A stretch of 64,000 bases of DNA, taken from contig CAWEVH010000006.1 in the NCBI GenBank assembly GCA_963812415.1, positions 124,001 to 188,000 of the forward strand, written 5' to 3'. Each line of letters starts with the position of its first letter. The first letter of the stretch is position 1. A program made the translations under genes and the position numbers. Positions 54,866 through 64,000 of this stretch are shown here, one piece after another. The notes beneath the pieces were generated by a model. It was not told the origin of the DNA, did not search any database, and saw nothing but the letters and a program-made list of their open reading frames with translations. The DNA comes from JACVRW01 sp963812415 (lineage in GTDB: Bacteria > Actinomycetota > Thermoleophilia > Solirubrobacterales > Thermoleophilaceae).

Positions 54866-56970
54866 GCTCCCGCCAGCGAAAGTCAAGGAGGCGAAAGCGC
54901 CCGAGCGCCAAGGGCAAGTTCTTCCTCGGACTCGGCGTGATCGCCACCCTCGCCGCGATCGGCATCCTGTCGGCAGCCGGCTACGTGTTCGCAATCGCGT
55001 CCTCGGCGCCCGATCTGAGTGAGCTGCGGGCCGACGACAAGGGCGAGGTGTCCGCGGTCTTCGCGTCGGACGGCACCCGCCTCGGCTTCGTGCAGTCGGA
55101 GGTGCTGCGCCGGGTCGTGACCTTCGAGGAGATGCCTCCGGAGATCCGCCAGGCCACCGTCGCGATCGAGGACGAGCGCTTCTACAAGCACGAGGGCGTC
55201 GACTTCAACGCGATCATCCGCGCGGGAATCAAGAACCTCGAGTCGGGCAAGACCGTGCAGGGCGGCTCGACCATCACCCAGCAGCTCGTCCGCGCCCTCT
55301 ACATCAGGGACCCCAAGCGCGACTTCGCGCGCAAGATCCGCGAGGCCAAGCTCGCCTCGGAGCTGGAGGAGAAGCACTCGAAGCGCTGGATCCTCCACGA
55401 GTACCTGAACTCCGTGCCCTACGGCACCGTCGGCGGCCGCACGGCGATCGGCGTGCAGGCCGCGGCCGTGACCTTCTTCGACAAGAACGTCGACGACCTC
55501 GACCTGGGCGAGTCGGCGCTGCTGGCGGGGCTGCCACAGGCGCCCTCGCAGTACAACCCCTACCGCAATAGGGGCGCCGCCCTGGGTCGTCGCAACGAGG
55601 TGCTGCGCGCGATGAAGGAGAACGGCTACATCACGCAGGAGGAGTATCTCGAGGCGATCCAGAAGCCGATCAAGCTCAAGCGCGGCACGCGCTACACGAC
55701 TCGCCGCGAGCCCTACTTCTTCGACTACGTCCAGGAGCAGCTGATCGAGAAGTACGGCGTGGGCGTGGTGCGCCGCGGCGGTCTGAAGATCTTCACGACG
55801 ATCGACCCGGTCATGCAGGAGTCGGCGCGCGAGGCGATCAACGCCTACTACGGCGACCCGGCCGGCCCCGCGTCGGCGATCGTCGCGCTCGACCCCCGGA
55901 ACGGCAAGATCCGCGCGATGGCGTCGAGCGGCACCTACGACGACCGCAACTTCAACCTCGCCGCTCAGGGGCATCGCCAGCCCGGCTCGGCCTTCAAGAC
56001 CATGGTGCTCACGGCGGCGATCCGCAAGGGGGTCGACCCGGACTCGACCAGCTACACCTCAAAGCCGCTGGCGATCAACGACCCCAAGTACGGCGAGTGG
56101 AACGTCAGGACGTTCGGCGACAGCTACTCGGGCACCATGAGCCTGACTCGCGCCACGCTCTCGTCGGACAACACCGTCTACGCGCAGCTGATCCTCGACA
56201 TCGGGCCCGAGGCCGTGTGCAAGACGGCCAAGCTGCTCGGGATCACCACGAAGCTCGACTGCTACCCCGCGGAGGGGCTCGGCGGGCTCACACGCGGTGT
56301 CACCACCCTCGAGATGGCGGGCGCCTACGCGACGCTCGCCAACGGTGGCGTGCGCCACCGGCCCACCGGGATCCGCAAGGTCGTGTTCCCCGACGGCAAG
56401 AGCGACCAGCTCGCGGGCGGCGAGGGCAAGCGCGTGATAAGCGACGGGCAGGCCTACGAGGTCACGAAGATCCTGAAGATGAACGTGACGTCCGGCACCG
56501 GCACGGCGGCCAACTACGGCTGCCCGGCGGCCGGCAAGACCGGCACCACCGACGAGGCCAAGGACGCCTGGTTCGTCGGCTACACGCCCCAGCTCTCGAC
56601 GGCGGTCTGGGTCGGCTATCCCGACGCCGGCGTGGCGATGCCCGGCGCCCAGGGCGGCACCTATGCGGCGCCCGTCTGGCACGCGTTCATGAGCCCGGCG
56701 CACGGCGACTTCTGCGAGGACTTCCCGCTGCCTCAGGAGCCGTTCCAGGCCTCGCCGTTCTTCGGCAAGTACGCCAGCACGGGCGCCCCGACCTCGAGCG
56801 ACTACAGCTACGACGGCACTACCACCCCGCCCACCACAGGCGGGACCGAGTACGACCCGCGCTACTACGAGTCGCCGCCCCAGGAGGCGCCGCAAGTCGA
56901 GGCGCCGCCCGAACAGGTCACGCCGGGCAACGGGAACGGCAACGGCGGAGCGCCACCGGGCCAGGAGTAG
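54862..56970 (+). CDS. Class A penicillin-binding protein (GT51 plus transpeptidase)
   Basis: 702 residues. One N-terminal membrane helix (FFLGLGVIATLAAIGILSAAGYVFA). GT51 glycosyltransferase has ATVAIEDERFYKHEGVD with the catalytic Glu, then QGGSTITQQLVRALY. The transpeptidase has RQPGSAFKTM (SxxK), LSSDNTVYAQL (SxN) and GKTGTTDEAKDAW (KTG). A Pro/Gly-rich acidic C-terminal tail follows. It builds and cross-links peptidoglycan at the septum or side wall. ATG 54862 overlaps the mscS stop. Confidence 0.95.
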   Translation: MSSRQRKSRRRKRPSAKGKFFLGLGVIATLAAIGILSAAGYVFAIASSAPDLSELRADDKGEVSAVFASDGTRLGFVQSEVLRRVVTFEEMPPEIRQATVAIEDERFYKHEGVDFNAIIRAGIKNLESGKTVQGGSTITQQLVRALYIRDPKRDFARKIREAKLASELEEKHSKRWILHEYLNSVPYGTVGGRTAIGVQAAAVTFFDKNVDDLDLGESALLAGLPQAPSQYNPYRNRGAALGRRNEVLRAMKENGYITQEEYLEAIQKPIKLKRGTRYTTRREPYFFDYVQEQLIEKYGVGVVRRGGLKIFTTIDPVMQESAREAINAYYGDPAGPASAIVALDPRNGKIRAMASSGTYDDRNFNLAAQGHRQPGSAFKTMVLTAAIRKGVDPDSTSYTSKPLAINDPKYGEWNVRTFGDSYSGTMSLTRATLSSDNTVYAQLILDIGPEAVCKTAKLLGITTKLDCYPAEGLGGLTRGVTTLEMAGAYATLANGGVRHRPTGIRKVVFPDGKSDQLAGGEGKRVISDGQAYEVTKILKMNVTSGTGTAANYGCPAAGKTGTTDEAKDAWFVGYTPQLSTAVWVGYPDAGVAMPGAQGGTYAAPVWHAFMSPAHGDFCEDFPLPQEPFQASPFFGKYASTGAPTSSDYSYDGTTTPPTTGGTEYDPRYYESPPQEAPQVEAPPEQVTPGNGNGNGGAPPGQE

Positions 56971-56972
56971 GT

Positions 56973-57872
56973 CTGGGCGAGCTCGAGCTGATCGCCGCCA
57001 TCCGCGCCGCCCTCACGGATCGCGGCGAGCGCACCGTCCGCTTCTCGGGGGACGACGCCGCGGTGGTCCGCTCCCGCCCGCTGGCGGTCACATCGATCGA
57101 CACCGTCGTCGAGGGCACCCACTTCCGCCTCTCCACGCACACGCCCGGCGACGTCGGCTGGAAGGCGCTCGCCACCGCGCTCTCGGACCTCGCCGCGATG
57201 GGCGCCGAGCCCGGCGAGGCCTACGTGTCGCTCGTTATCCCGGAGGGATTCGACGGCGCGCTCGAGCTCGTGCGCGCGATGGAGGAGCTGGCGGGCCACG
57301 CGGGCGTGTCGATCGCCGGCGGCGACGTGGCGCGCGGGCCGGCGCTCGTGGTCACGGTCGCGGTCACCGGCTGGGCGGACGACGAGCAGGAGCTGGCCGG
57401 CCGCGACGGCGCCCGACCGGGCCAGCTGGTGGCGGTCACGGGGGAGCTCGGCGGCTCCGAGGCCGGCCGCCGCGAGCTCGAGGCCGGCGGCCGCGAAGGC
57501 GCGCATGCGCGGCGCCACCTGCGCCCCGTCCCGCGGCTGCGCGAGGGCGCGGGGCTGGCGCGTGCGGGCGTGTCGGCCATGATCGACCTGAGCGACGGGC
57601 TCGCCACCGACGCCCGCCACGTGGCCGAGGCGAGCGGCGTCGAGCTGCGCGTGAGCCTCGACCGTCTGCCGTGCGCCGCGGGTGTCAGCCCCAACGAGGC
57701 CGCCACGGGGGGCGACGACTACGAGCTGCTCGTGACGCTCGCGCCCGAGCTACTGGAGCGGGCGCGCTCGGCGGCGCCGCTTACCGTGATCGGCGAAGTG
57801 CACGACGGGAGCGGGCTGGTGCTGCTCGGCCCGGACGGTCCGGTGACGGAGCTGCGCGGCTACGAGCACTAG
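56973..57872 (+). CDS. thiL: Thiamine-monophosphate kinase
   Basis: About 300 residues of the AIR-synthase fold: LIAAIRAAL, RFSGDDAAVV, DTVVEGTHFRL, GWKALATALSDLAAMGAEP, SIAGGDVARG, AMIDLSDGLATDARHVAEASG and TGGDDYELLVTL are all present. It phosphorylates TMP to TPP. There is no ATG, GTG or TTG near the conserved start GELELIAAIR; CTG 56973 right after the PBP stop is the only close option. A missing base is also possible. Confidence 0.9.
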   Translation: MGELELIAAIRAALTDRGERTVRFSGDDAAVVRSRPLAVTSIDTVVEGTHFRLSTHTPGDVGWKALATALSDLAAMGAEPGEAYVSLVIPEGFDGALELVRAMEELAGHAGVSIAGGDVARGPALVVTVAVTGWADDEQELAGRDGARPGQLVAVTGELGGSEAGRRELEAGGREGAHARRHLRPVPRLREGAGLARAGVSAMIDLSDGLATDARHVAEASGVELRVSLDRLPCAAGVSPNEAATGGDDYELLVTLAPELLERARSAAPLTVIGEVHDGSGLVLLGPDGPVTELRGYEH

Positions 57873-57892
57873 GGTCGAGTCGGCTCGACCGA

Positions 57893-57936
57893 CCGTCCCT
57901 GACTTCGCCGGCTCCTGGCCGGAACAGTCAGGACGG
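57893..57936 (+). terminator. Hairpin after thiL
   Basis: CCGTCCCTGACT at 57893 pairs with AGTCAGGACGG ending 57936 (one bulge), and an inner CGCCGGC/GGCCGG pairing continues the stem. A smaller GTCGAG/CTCGAC hairpin sits just before it at 57874-57889. Confidence 0.6.
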
Positions 57937-57998
57937 CAGCCCCGCTGTTCGTGCGATCGGACGGTCATCACAGCAACGATGGGAGGGGAGAGCTACGG

Positions 57999-59372
57999 CT
58001 AGCGCCCCAGCGCGGACTTCGTCCCTCCGAGGGAGCCCGGGCCCGCGTACGCGCCGGGCCCGTACACCGACGGCCGCTCGCCCGACGGGGCGGCTGGCTC
58101 CTCGCCCGGCGCCCGCCAGGCGATCTCGAAGGCGCCGCAGGCCGCGCCCATCAGCAGGCAGGCGAGCAGCGAGGTCGGCAGGCCCACGCTGTGGCCGGTG
58201 ACCAGCATGAACAGGTACCAGGCGCCTGACAGCGGGTCGAGCCTCAGGGCGAACAGGTAATAGACCGTCACGAACAGCAGCGGCAGCAGGCCGAGCCCGA
58301 TCAGGATCATCCGGACCCGGCGCCTTGGCAGTGGGCGGATGAGACACGCGAGCAGCCAGAGATGGGCCGCCGGCACCGCGAGCAGCCCGGCGTACGGGTT
58401 CAGGAGCCACAGCAGCAGCGAGCCGGCGCTCACGGCCAGCGCCACGGCCACACCGGCGCCGGGCTGGTCGGGCGTGGTGAGCGACGGGTCTGGGCGCGCG
58501 GCGAGCCAGCGGGCCAGGAGCAACGCCAGCACCATCGTCACGGCCACGCCGCCCAGGACGGCGAGGGCCGGCCCGTCGAGCGGCAGCACGTCCGGCGGCA
58601 CCGGCGCCGGCGGCGGCGCGGGAGTGGCACCGGCGAGCGCGAGCACCTCCGCCATCGCGAGCCCGGCGAGGAAGGGCGCCGTCCAGCCGCCCATCCAGCG
58701 GAGCCAGGGCAGGACCTCGATGCGCCGGCGCCGCGCGCGCGCGAACGCGTCGACAGAGGCCACCAGCGCGGGCAGGAGGAGGCTGCCGGCCAGCAGCGCC
58801 AGCACCCAGCCCGGCATCAACTGGTTGAAGGCGAGCACGTAGGACTCCGGGCCGTGTTCCGGCCGGCGCCCCTGGTCGACCGCCGTGACCGTTCGCAGCG
58901 TGGCCCGGCCGAGCGCGCCCAGCTGCACCTCGTCGATCTCCTCGACCGGACCGTCGCCGGGAGCCGGCAGCTCGCCGCTGCCGGAGATCCGCACGGCGTC
59001 GTAGCCCTCCGCCACGAGCACGCCCTGGGCTCCGATACCGATCGGGAACGAGAGCCGCGCGAGCTGGCCGATGGCCCCGCTGCCGCCGGCGGAGCGCTCG
59101 AGCTCCTGCCGGATCGAGTCTGCGGCCGTGCGCTGGAGCCCGATGCTGGTGCGGCGCGAGCTGTTCGACCAGGTCTGGAGCAGCGGTCCGCGACTTGTGC
59201 CGGCCCCGAGGTCCGACATCACGAGCACCGCGTCGACGAGGCTGGGGTCGCCCAGCTCGTCGACGAGCTCGCTCGCTCCCACCTCGCCGAGATTGGAGCC
59301 GTCGATCGACGCGAGCACCAGCGTCTTTTTGGAGGGCCGCCCCTGGAACACGCGCGCGAGCTCGAGATCGCT
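57999..59372 (-). CDS. Multi-pass membrane protein with M28-like domain, 5'-truncated
   Basis: About 455 residues remain. The N-terminal domain (KTLVLASIDGSNLGEVG, then DAVLVMSDLGAG) resembles the C-terminal half of an M28 aminopeptidase-fold domain. About nine helices follow (PGWVLALLAGSLLLPALVA onwards). The formal start GTG 59349-59351 is inside the domain. The frame continues upstream as DLELAR, as in related proteins, to about 59372, where the sequence changes character. The metal-binding N-terminal part is therefore missing. It is convergent with thiL. Confidence 0.6.
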   Translation of the reverse strand, partial: SDLELARVFQGRPSKKTLVLASIDGSNLGEVGASELVDELGDPSLVDAVLVMSDLGAGTSRGPLLQTWSNSSRRTSIGLQRTAADSIRQELERSAGGSGAIGQLARLSFPIGIGAQGVLVAEGYDAVRISGSGELPAPGDGPVEEIDEVQLGALGRATLRTVTAVDQGRRPEHGPESYVLAFNQLMPGWVLALLAGSLLLPALVASVDAFARARRRRIEVLPWLRWMGGWTAPFLAGLAMAEVLALAGATPAPPPAPVPPDVLPLDGPALAVLGGVAVTMVLALLLARWLAARPDPSLTTPDQPGAGVAVALAVSAGSLLLWLLNPYAGLLAVPAAHLWLLACLIRPLPRRRVRMILIGLGLLPLLFVTVYYLFALRLDPLSGAWYLFMLVTGHSVGLPTSLLACLLMGAACGAFEIAWRAPGEEPAAPSGERPSVYGPGAYAGPGSLGGTKSALGR

Positions 59373-59400
59373 TTTTATCCGTTATTTCGCGTCTAGGCCG
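59366..59400. other. Composition and gene-content junction
   Basis: To the left, actinobacterial coding sequence breaks off in mid-domain. To the right, T-runs (CTTTTTATCC) and codons such as ATA, TTA and AAT appear, and the genes become proteobacterial-looking. The first right-hand gene also lacks an obvious natural N-terminus, with TAG 59394-59396 in frame just before its ATG 59406. Confidence 0.7.
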
Positions 59401-59405
59401 CCCAG

Positions 59406-60753
59406 ATGCGTCCGCTCTCGAGCCAGATGCTAAATCGTGTCGTCACTGCCGCGTCGCTCTTCGGGATTGCCGGCATTTCGCTGATGACACTCGACCGCAC
59501 GATGCTGAGCGGGGTGAGCAACAGCGCGTATTCCGAATTGTTGCGCTGTGCGCCCGGTCTGATCAATGCAATATCCATCAAGCGGACACCGCTGCTCTAT
59601 GGCGGCTACGCCATGTTCTCCTTCGGCTTTGTTTCTGTGGCGCTGTTCCTGTTAAAGGGGGAGGAAATTAAGGGATGGGCGGCCGCGCTCGCGCAGTTGT
59701 CGATCATCTCTCCGGTCGGCTATGCAGTGCTATATTCGGGGCGGATGCCGATCCTGTTGGTCCTGGTCCTGGTTGGCGTGGCGATGCTGGTTCGCCTCGC
59801 TCAGGGGACGGCCGCCGCTGCCGCGCGGCCATCATCTCCTCGTCAAGACGGTAGCCGTGGTCGGGCTGTTTTCGATCTATTCGAGTGCAATCTGGACTAG
59901 CCGGCAGAAGTTCTGCATCCAGATGTCCCCGCTGATCACCGAATTGCGGCAGGAGCAGCTGCAGCGCGACCCTCTGGCCGTTCCCAGCAAGCCGGCCGAG
60001 GCCGGGCCAGCCAACAGTCTCAGTGAAGGCGCCCGGCCGGACAGCAGAGAGAAAATCACGGCAACGGAACTGACCAAGCGGCTTGCCGAGGCGAGCGCGG
60101 CCCCGCCATCGGAGCAACAGCCGAGCCCAACCGATGTGGTCCTTGCGGCGATGCTGGAAGGCTGGAACGTTAAGCCGCGTGGCTACGTGAGGTCCGCGAT
60201 CGAATCCAGCCATCTATCGGCGCGTACCGCGATGATCGGCCTCAGCACTTACTTTTATCTCACGCACGGCGTGCGGACGATGGATCTTCGTCTGGCACGC
60301 CCGCGATGGATCCACGCCACATTGGGGACTTACCAGGTCGGTGTGCTGTCGCCGCTATTGCGGGTTTTCTTTCCGGGAAGCCAGCAACTGGTTACGCTGC
60401 ACGACGAGCAGAAGTCCGCTCAGATCTTCGGTTTCTTCCCCTCCGTATGGGGCGCGGCCTTTATCGATTTCGGTTTCGTCGGCGCGATTGTCTACATCCT
60501 GATCTGGGGAGGGGTGGCGGGCTGGAGCGCGGCTGGAAGCAAACGATCGGACCTTACGACACCGTTGCTCTTGCTGATTTTTGTCCTAGCTAGCATACTG
60601 CTCAGCCCGGTGCAGGGGCCGCTGGGTATAGCGAACTCGGCGCTAGTGCTAAGTTCCATGGTGGTGACCGGGCTCACGCTCGATCTTACTAGGCTGTGGT
60701 CAGGGGCGCCGCGAGAAGCCAGCGAACTTCAGCTCAACGGCCCGGCGACCTAG
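59406..60753 (+). CDS. Wzy-like oligosaccharide repeat-unit polymerase
   Basis: About 448 residues read through one shift near 59825. It has helices such as VVTAASLFGIAGISLMTL, YAMFSFGFVSVALFLL and PILLVLVLVGVAMLV. A large periplasmic loop is rich in Glu, Pro and Ser (residues about 175-245), and late helices read FIDFGFVGAIVYILIWGGVAG. A big loop between helices with a late FxxFxFxG pattern fits O-antigen or exopolysaccharide polymerases. The N-terminus may be truncated by the junction. The 3' end overlaps the convergent epimerase by 20 bases. Confidence 0.6.
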
Positions 60754-61714
60754 GCTCAGCGCCCGAAATGTCGCGTAGCCACGCGACGGTCGCGGCGACA
60801 CCCTGCTCCGTGTCACAGGGCAGTGGTCCGCATACTGCTGCGGTCGGCTCGAGATCGAATTGATATTGCGTTAGCACGTTGTTGAGCCGAAACGAATTGA
60901 AGGGAAACCGCTTCAGTCCGAAGGCGTTCACCGCGTCTCCGCAAAGGGCGAGCGCGCGAGCGACGGCGAGCGGTACATGAGGAATGGAACGCGAGCCGAA
61001 GGCACGCTGGAAAGCGTTGCACCAGGCGATCAGATCAATCGCCTCGTAGTCGGCGAGATAGAACGTCCTGCGATGGATCTGCTCGGCGGGTACGTTGAGC
61101 AGGCGCCAGTACTGATGGGCGATGTTGTCGACATAGCTGTAGGACTTCCACAGCGGGCCGCGCCCGACGTGGAAATAATATCCGCGCTCTATCATGCGTA
61201 GGAAGCGCTGGTAATGCGCGCTCATGCCGGGTCCCCAGACCGTGGTGGGTCGCGTCAGGCACCATTCGCGCCCGGCGCCGTCTGCGCCGCGGACAATTTG
61301 TTCCGTGCGAACCTTGCTCTTTCCGTACAGCGTGTCCGCAGCGTAATCGGTGTCGTTTGCCGGCAGATAACCAACGCGGCAAACGAGCTGCGACGAAGTC
61401 CAGAGGCCCCGCCGGATCGACGGCGTCAGCTGTACCGCCTCGACCAGGTTCTCGACGCCCTCAATGTTGGCGGCATAGCCCGCGAGATCGGTCTTCTCGT
61501 CGAGATCGATGCGCGCGGCGAGATGCACCAGCGCGTCGGGTGCCGCAGTCTGCACGGCTACCTGGAGGCGATCGGCCTCCATGATGTCGCAGACGATATC
61601 GGTTGAAGCGGCCGGAACCTTGTCGAGCCCCACTACCACACACCCTTCGGTGCGCAGTCGCCGCACCAGCGCCTGGCCGATGAAGCCGGAGCTTCCGGTC
61701 ACGAGAACTTTCAT
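60734..61714 (-). CDS. NAD(P)-dependent sugar epimerase/dehydratase (extended SDR)
   Basis: 326 residues. Rossmann GSSGFIGQALVRRL at residues 7-20, HLAARIDLDEKTD near 70, catalytic YGKSK near 129 and RPTTVWGPGM. It should act on a nucleotide sugar for the polysaccharide made by the neighbouring genes. The start is ATG 61712-61714. Codon use differs from the left-hand 59 kb. Confidence 0.85.
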   Translation of the reverse strand: MKVLVTGSSGFIGQALVRRLRTEGCVVVGLDKVPAASTDIVCDIMEADRLQVAVQTAAPDALVHLAARIDLDEKTDLAGYAANIEGVENLVEAVQLTPSIRRGLWTSSQLVCRVGYLPANDTDYAADTLYGKSKVRTEQIVRGADGAGREWCLTRPTTVWGPGMSAHYQRFLRMIERGYYFHVGRGPLWKSYSYVDNIAHQYWRLLNVPAEQIHRRTFYLADYEAIDLIAWCNAFQRAFGSRSIPHVPLAVARALALCGDAVNAFGLKRFPFNSFRLNNVLTQYQFDLEPTAAVCGPLPCDTEQGVAATVAWLRDISGAEPRSPGR

Positions 61715-61735
61715 GCCGCAACCGTCCTACTTACT

Positions 61736-62755
61736 CTATTCGGAGCGCCCGAAGCACGCCAGCCGGGCTTCTCTTGCGAGAATGGGCGACCCGTTCTGAT
61801 TAACATGATCTGTATTTTGAAACATCGACGGATCATCGAAGCGTGACCAAAAACTGACGTAAGGGATGTGATTTTCGCGAGCTACTTGCTTGTAGAACTC
61901 GTGAACCTGGGTAAAGAGCGGAATAGCATCCGCCCGTTCACGGTAATATCGGTCTACAGGATAATTAACCAGGCAAACCTTGGCGCCCCGGGCGATGAGG
62001 AATTTGATCATATCCTGGTAGATGCGCGCCTCGTCACGCGCTCTGAAATCGAGCACCGGCGTGTGGGCCGCGACTTCGTAATCCATGAACGCATTGAAAC
62101 TGGCCAATATCTCCTGGTCGGATTCAGGCTGCTGTCGCGGGATCTTCGGCGCAGTCGGTGGAAGGCGCTGAGGAGCCTTCGACGGCTTGGGAGCTTCCAG
62201 GTCGCCGGCCGTTTCGCTGTGCAGCTTGTTTGCCGCGTCCCAAAGCCGATCGTAGGTGGTATCTTCTTTCTTTTCCAGCCGGCCCTCCGACAGAAAGGCA
62301 GTCCAATAGCTCGTCATAAATCCACGATGCTGAGGATCCAGCACTCTCAGGCGAAACTCGGAGTAGTTTTCGGGAACGTAGCCGGCCTGGGCCTGCAGCC
62401 GATACTCTGCGAACAGGTGAGGGTCGGCCTCGAGGATCACTTCGCCCGGTTTGATCTTGCTGAAGTAATAGCGGACGCGCTGATCCATCTTGCGGATGGT
62501 GGTCGCGCCGACGCCGAGGTTGACGAAGTTGCGGGTGTTGAAGTCGGGCACGGCTGCGACATGGGAGTCACCGAAAGCCGCGTTGGACTGTGTGGAGTTG
62601 CGCAACCGGGCGGATATCCACTCGAAACGGTCACGCGGCAGGACCTCGGTACGGATCAACCACTCCGATGCCACGAGGTAGCCCACGCAGACCGGGCCCA
62701 TGATGGCAAAGAAGATCTGGAGCCAGCGTTTAGAACTGGAAGTAGATGAATTCAC
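61736..62755 (-). CDS. Membrane-anchored SGNH-like protein, partner of the MBOAT acyltransferase
   Basis: 339 residues. One N-terminal helix (WLQIFFAIMGPVCVGYLVASEWL) is followed by a periplasmic domain. AAFGDSHVAAV holds the GDSH Ser and Gly-Asp-Ser-His motif. Near the C-terminus, DHVNQNG holds the Asp/His pair. The layout matches AlgX/AlgJ-type O-acetyl transfer proteins. ATG 62753-62755 overlaps the MBOAT stop, implying coupling. Confidence 0.75.
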   Translation of the reverse strand: MNSSTSSSKRWLQIFFAIMGPVCVGYLVASEWLIRTEVLPRDRFEWISARLRNSTQSNAAFGDSHVAAVPDFNTRNFVNLGVGATTIRKMDQRVRYYFSKIKPGEVILEADPHLFAEYRLQAQAGYVPENYSEFRLRVLDPQHRGFMTSYWTAFLSEGRLEKKEDTTYDRLWDAANKLHSETAGDLEAPKPSKAPQRLPPTAPKIPRQQPESDQEILASFNAFMDYEVAAHTPVLDFRARDEARIYQDMIKFLIARGAKVCLVNYPVDRYYRERADAIPLFTQVHEFYKQVARENHIPYVSFWSRFDDPSMFQNTDHVNQNGSPILAREARLACFGRSE

Positions 62756-64000
62756 TGGGAACTCCAGAATAGATAGTGATCAGCACGATGCATGCCGACC
62801 CAGGCGGCAACGACGGCGGAGACCGACTGTTCGGACGGAATGCGAGCAGGCCGATCAGCGAATTTGGTCGGCCGACCAGTGGCGGTCCGGCATTGCGATC
62901 GAACGTACGCGAGGAGCTGTTGTGAATTGGGCAACAGGAACACGAATGCCGTCACCACAACCAGCCAAAGAGAGCGCGGAAGCTGTCGAATGTCAGCGAG
63001 ATCTCCCGTGTGCATGTGAATCGCCGACATATCGTGTCGTTAAACGGACCGAGCAACGCCTGATATCTTTCCGGCAGCAAAATCCCGTTAAGACCCGGCC
63101 ATGGCCTTGAGCATCATCTTGGCGCCCGTCCGAGGATCGGACCCGAAAGAAAACCCAGGACAGCATCACCGCCGGGAACACCAGCAGCGAGGAGAATCTC
63201 GAAACGATCAGCGAGCGGCGAATTGATTCCGCCAGCGCGGGGTTTCAGGGAACGGAACGCATGATTGATGATCAGATACATTCCGTGCAGTCCGCCCCAG
63301 AGCGACGAAAAGCCAGCTCGCGCCGTGCCACAGGCCGCCAAGAAGCATCACGATCATCAGGTTGAATATCGGTCGCATCACGCCACCGCGGTTGCCTCCG
63401 AGCGGAATGTACAGGTAGTCGCGAAGGAAGCGCGATAGGGTAATGTGCCAGCGCCGCCAGAAGTCGATGATGCTGGTGGCCTTGTAGGGCGAATCGAAGT
63501 TAATCGGTAGGCGACTCCGAACAGGCGTGACAGCCCGATCGCAATATCGCTGTAGCCGGAAAAGTCGAAATAGATCTGGAACGTGAACGCGAGCAGGGCA
63601 CCCCATGCGTCGAAGAAGCTGATCGGTTGGCCGTTGGGCCGCAAGGTGAAAGGAAGGCGTGGCATAGGCAGGCCATGGTGTCGGCGATGACGACCTTCTT
63701 GAACAGACCGCAAAGAATGAGACGCAATTCCTCCAACGACGTCGTGTGCCGAAATGGCCGTCAGCCGCGCATTGGTGAACTGCGACATTACTTCCTTGTG
63801 ATGGATGATCGGACCCGCGATCAGATGCGGAAAGTAGGAGACGAAGAGCGCGTACTTGGGAAATCCAAGGTCATCGGCTGCGTCTCGATAAACGTCGACC
63901 AAAAAGGCAATCTGGATGAACGTAATGAATGAAATGCCGAGTGGAAGTGTGATCGAAACCGGCTGGAAGTCACTTCCCGGGAATAGCGTTCCAGGTCTGA
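62752..64000 (-). CDS. MBOAT family O-acyltransferase (AlgI-like), 5'-partial and frameshifted
   Basis: The gene enters the window from the right and needs about five frame changes (near 63070, 63150, 63300, 63490 and 63720). Pieces read in order: LPLGISFITFIQIAFLVDVYRDAADDLG, FPKYALFVSYFPHLIAGPIIHH and QIYFDFSGYSDIAIGLSRLFG. Then come DSPYKATSIIDFWRRWHITLSRFLRDYLYIPLGGN (quoted as two runs of the family core), LLGGLWHGASWLF with the catalytic His, and VVTAFVFLLPNSQQLLA near the end. It passes acetyl groups across the membrane to the SGNH partner for exopolysaccharide O-acetylation. Confidence 0.8.

Overview
The window falls into two parts of different origin. Positions 1 to about 59,370 are very GC-rich, with GTG/TTG starts, TAnnnT-type -10 boxes, several apparently leaderless genes, and actinobacterial gene families (BTAD/SARP regulators, SHOCT and DUF6325-like proteins, MFS with cNMP domains, a c-di-AMP riboswitch before a cell-wall hydrolase). 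I infer a high-GC Actinomycetota, most likely the Thermoleophilia/Solirubrobacterales group. From about 59,370 to 64,000 the DNA is less GC-rich, codon use changes, and the genes (Wzy-like polymerase, NAD-dependent epimerase, SGNH protein, MBOAT acyltransferase) look alphaproteobacterial. Genes on both sides of the junction are incomplete, so a chimeric contig is the simplest reading.

At least 30 genes or gene parts are broken by single-base indels, mostly in G/C runs, while the protein continues in the next frame. I treat these mainly as sequencing errors and give full gene spans with the shift positions.

Layout: 1-8.9 kb carries an unknown gene, a GNAT acetyltransferase, a secreted glycoside hydrolase, a lipoprotein and a giant Ser/Thr kinase-adenylate cyclase-STAND-WD40 fusion, convergent with an FHA-HTH regulator. 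8.9-15.3 kb holds small and membrane proteins, a YceI protein, a crotonase, an MFS transporter with two cyclic-nucleotide-binding domains, a decarboxylase remnant and a cupin. 15.3-31.6 kb contains an orphan histidine kinase, two FAD-linked oxidases, a LysR/amine oxidase/DapA-like cassette, a methyltransferase, two large BTAD regulators, a secreted cupin and an MFS exporter. 31.5-40.9 kb is a probable stress island (DUF6325-like proteins, SHOCT protein, glutamate decarboxylase, AI-2E family transporter, holin-like/phosphodiesterase fusion, YrhK-like protein, GH15 enzyme, glutamine amidotransferase). It is tied together by three copies of one 17-bp palindrome, each placed the same distance from a -10 box. 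41-46.5 kb: a YciI/ECF sigma pair, a secreted P-domain/Calx-beta protein, nudC, pyrE and a small membrane protein. 46.5-59.4 kb is envelope-centred: riboswitch and M23 hydrolase, a six-gene minus-strand operon (mannosyltransferase, HAD, CPBP protease, ABC exporter, L,D-transpeptidase), a divergent mscS-PBP-thiL operon, and a truncated membrane peptidase-like gene. 59.4-64 kb: the foreign exopolysaccharide cluster.

The two most interesting items are the kinase/cyclase/STAND/WD40 protein with a phosphopeptide reader (FHA) and a cyclic-nucleotide reader (CNB-MFS) nearby, and the palindrome-defined regulon at 31.5-38.2 kb.
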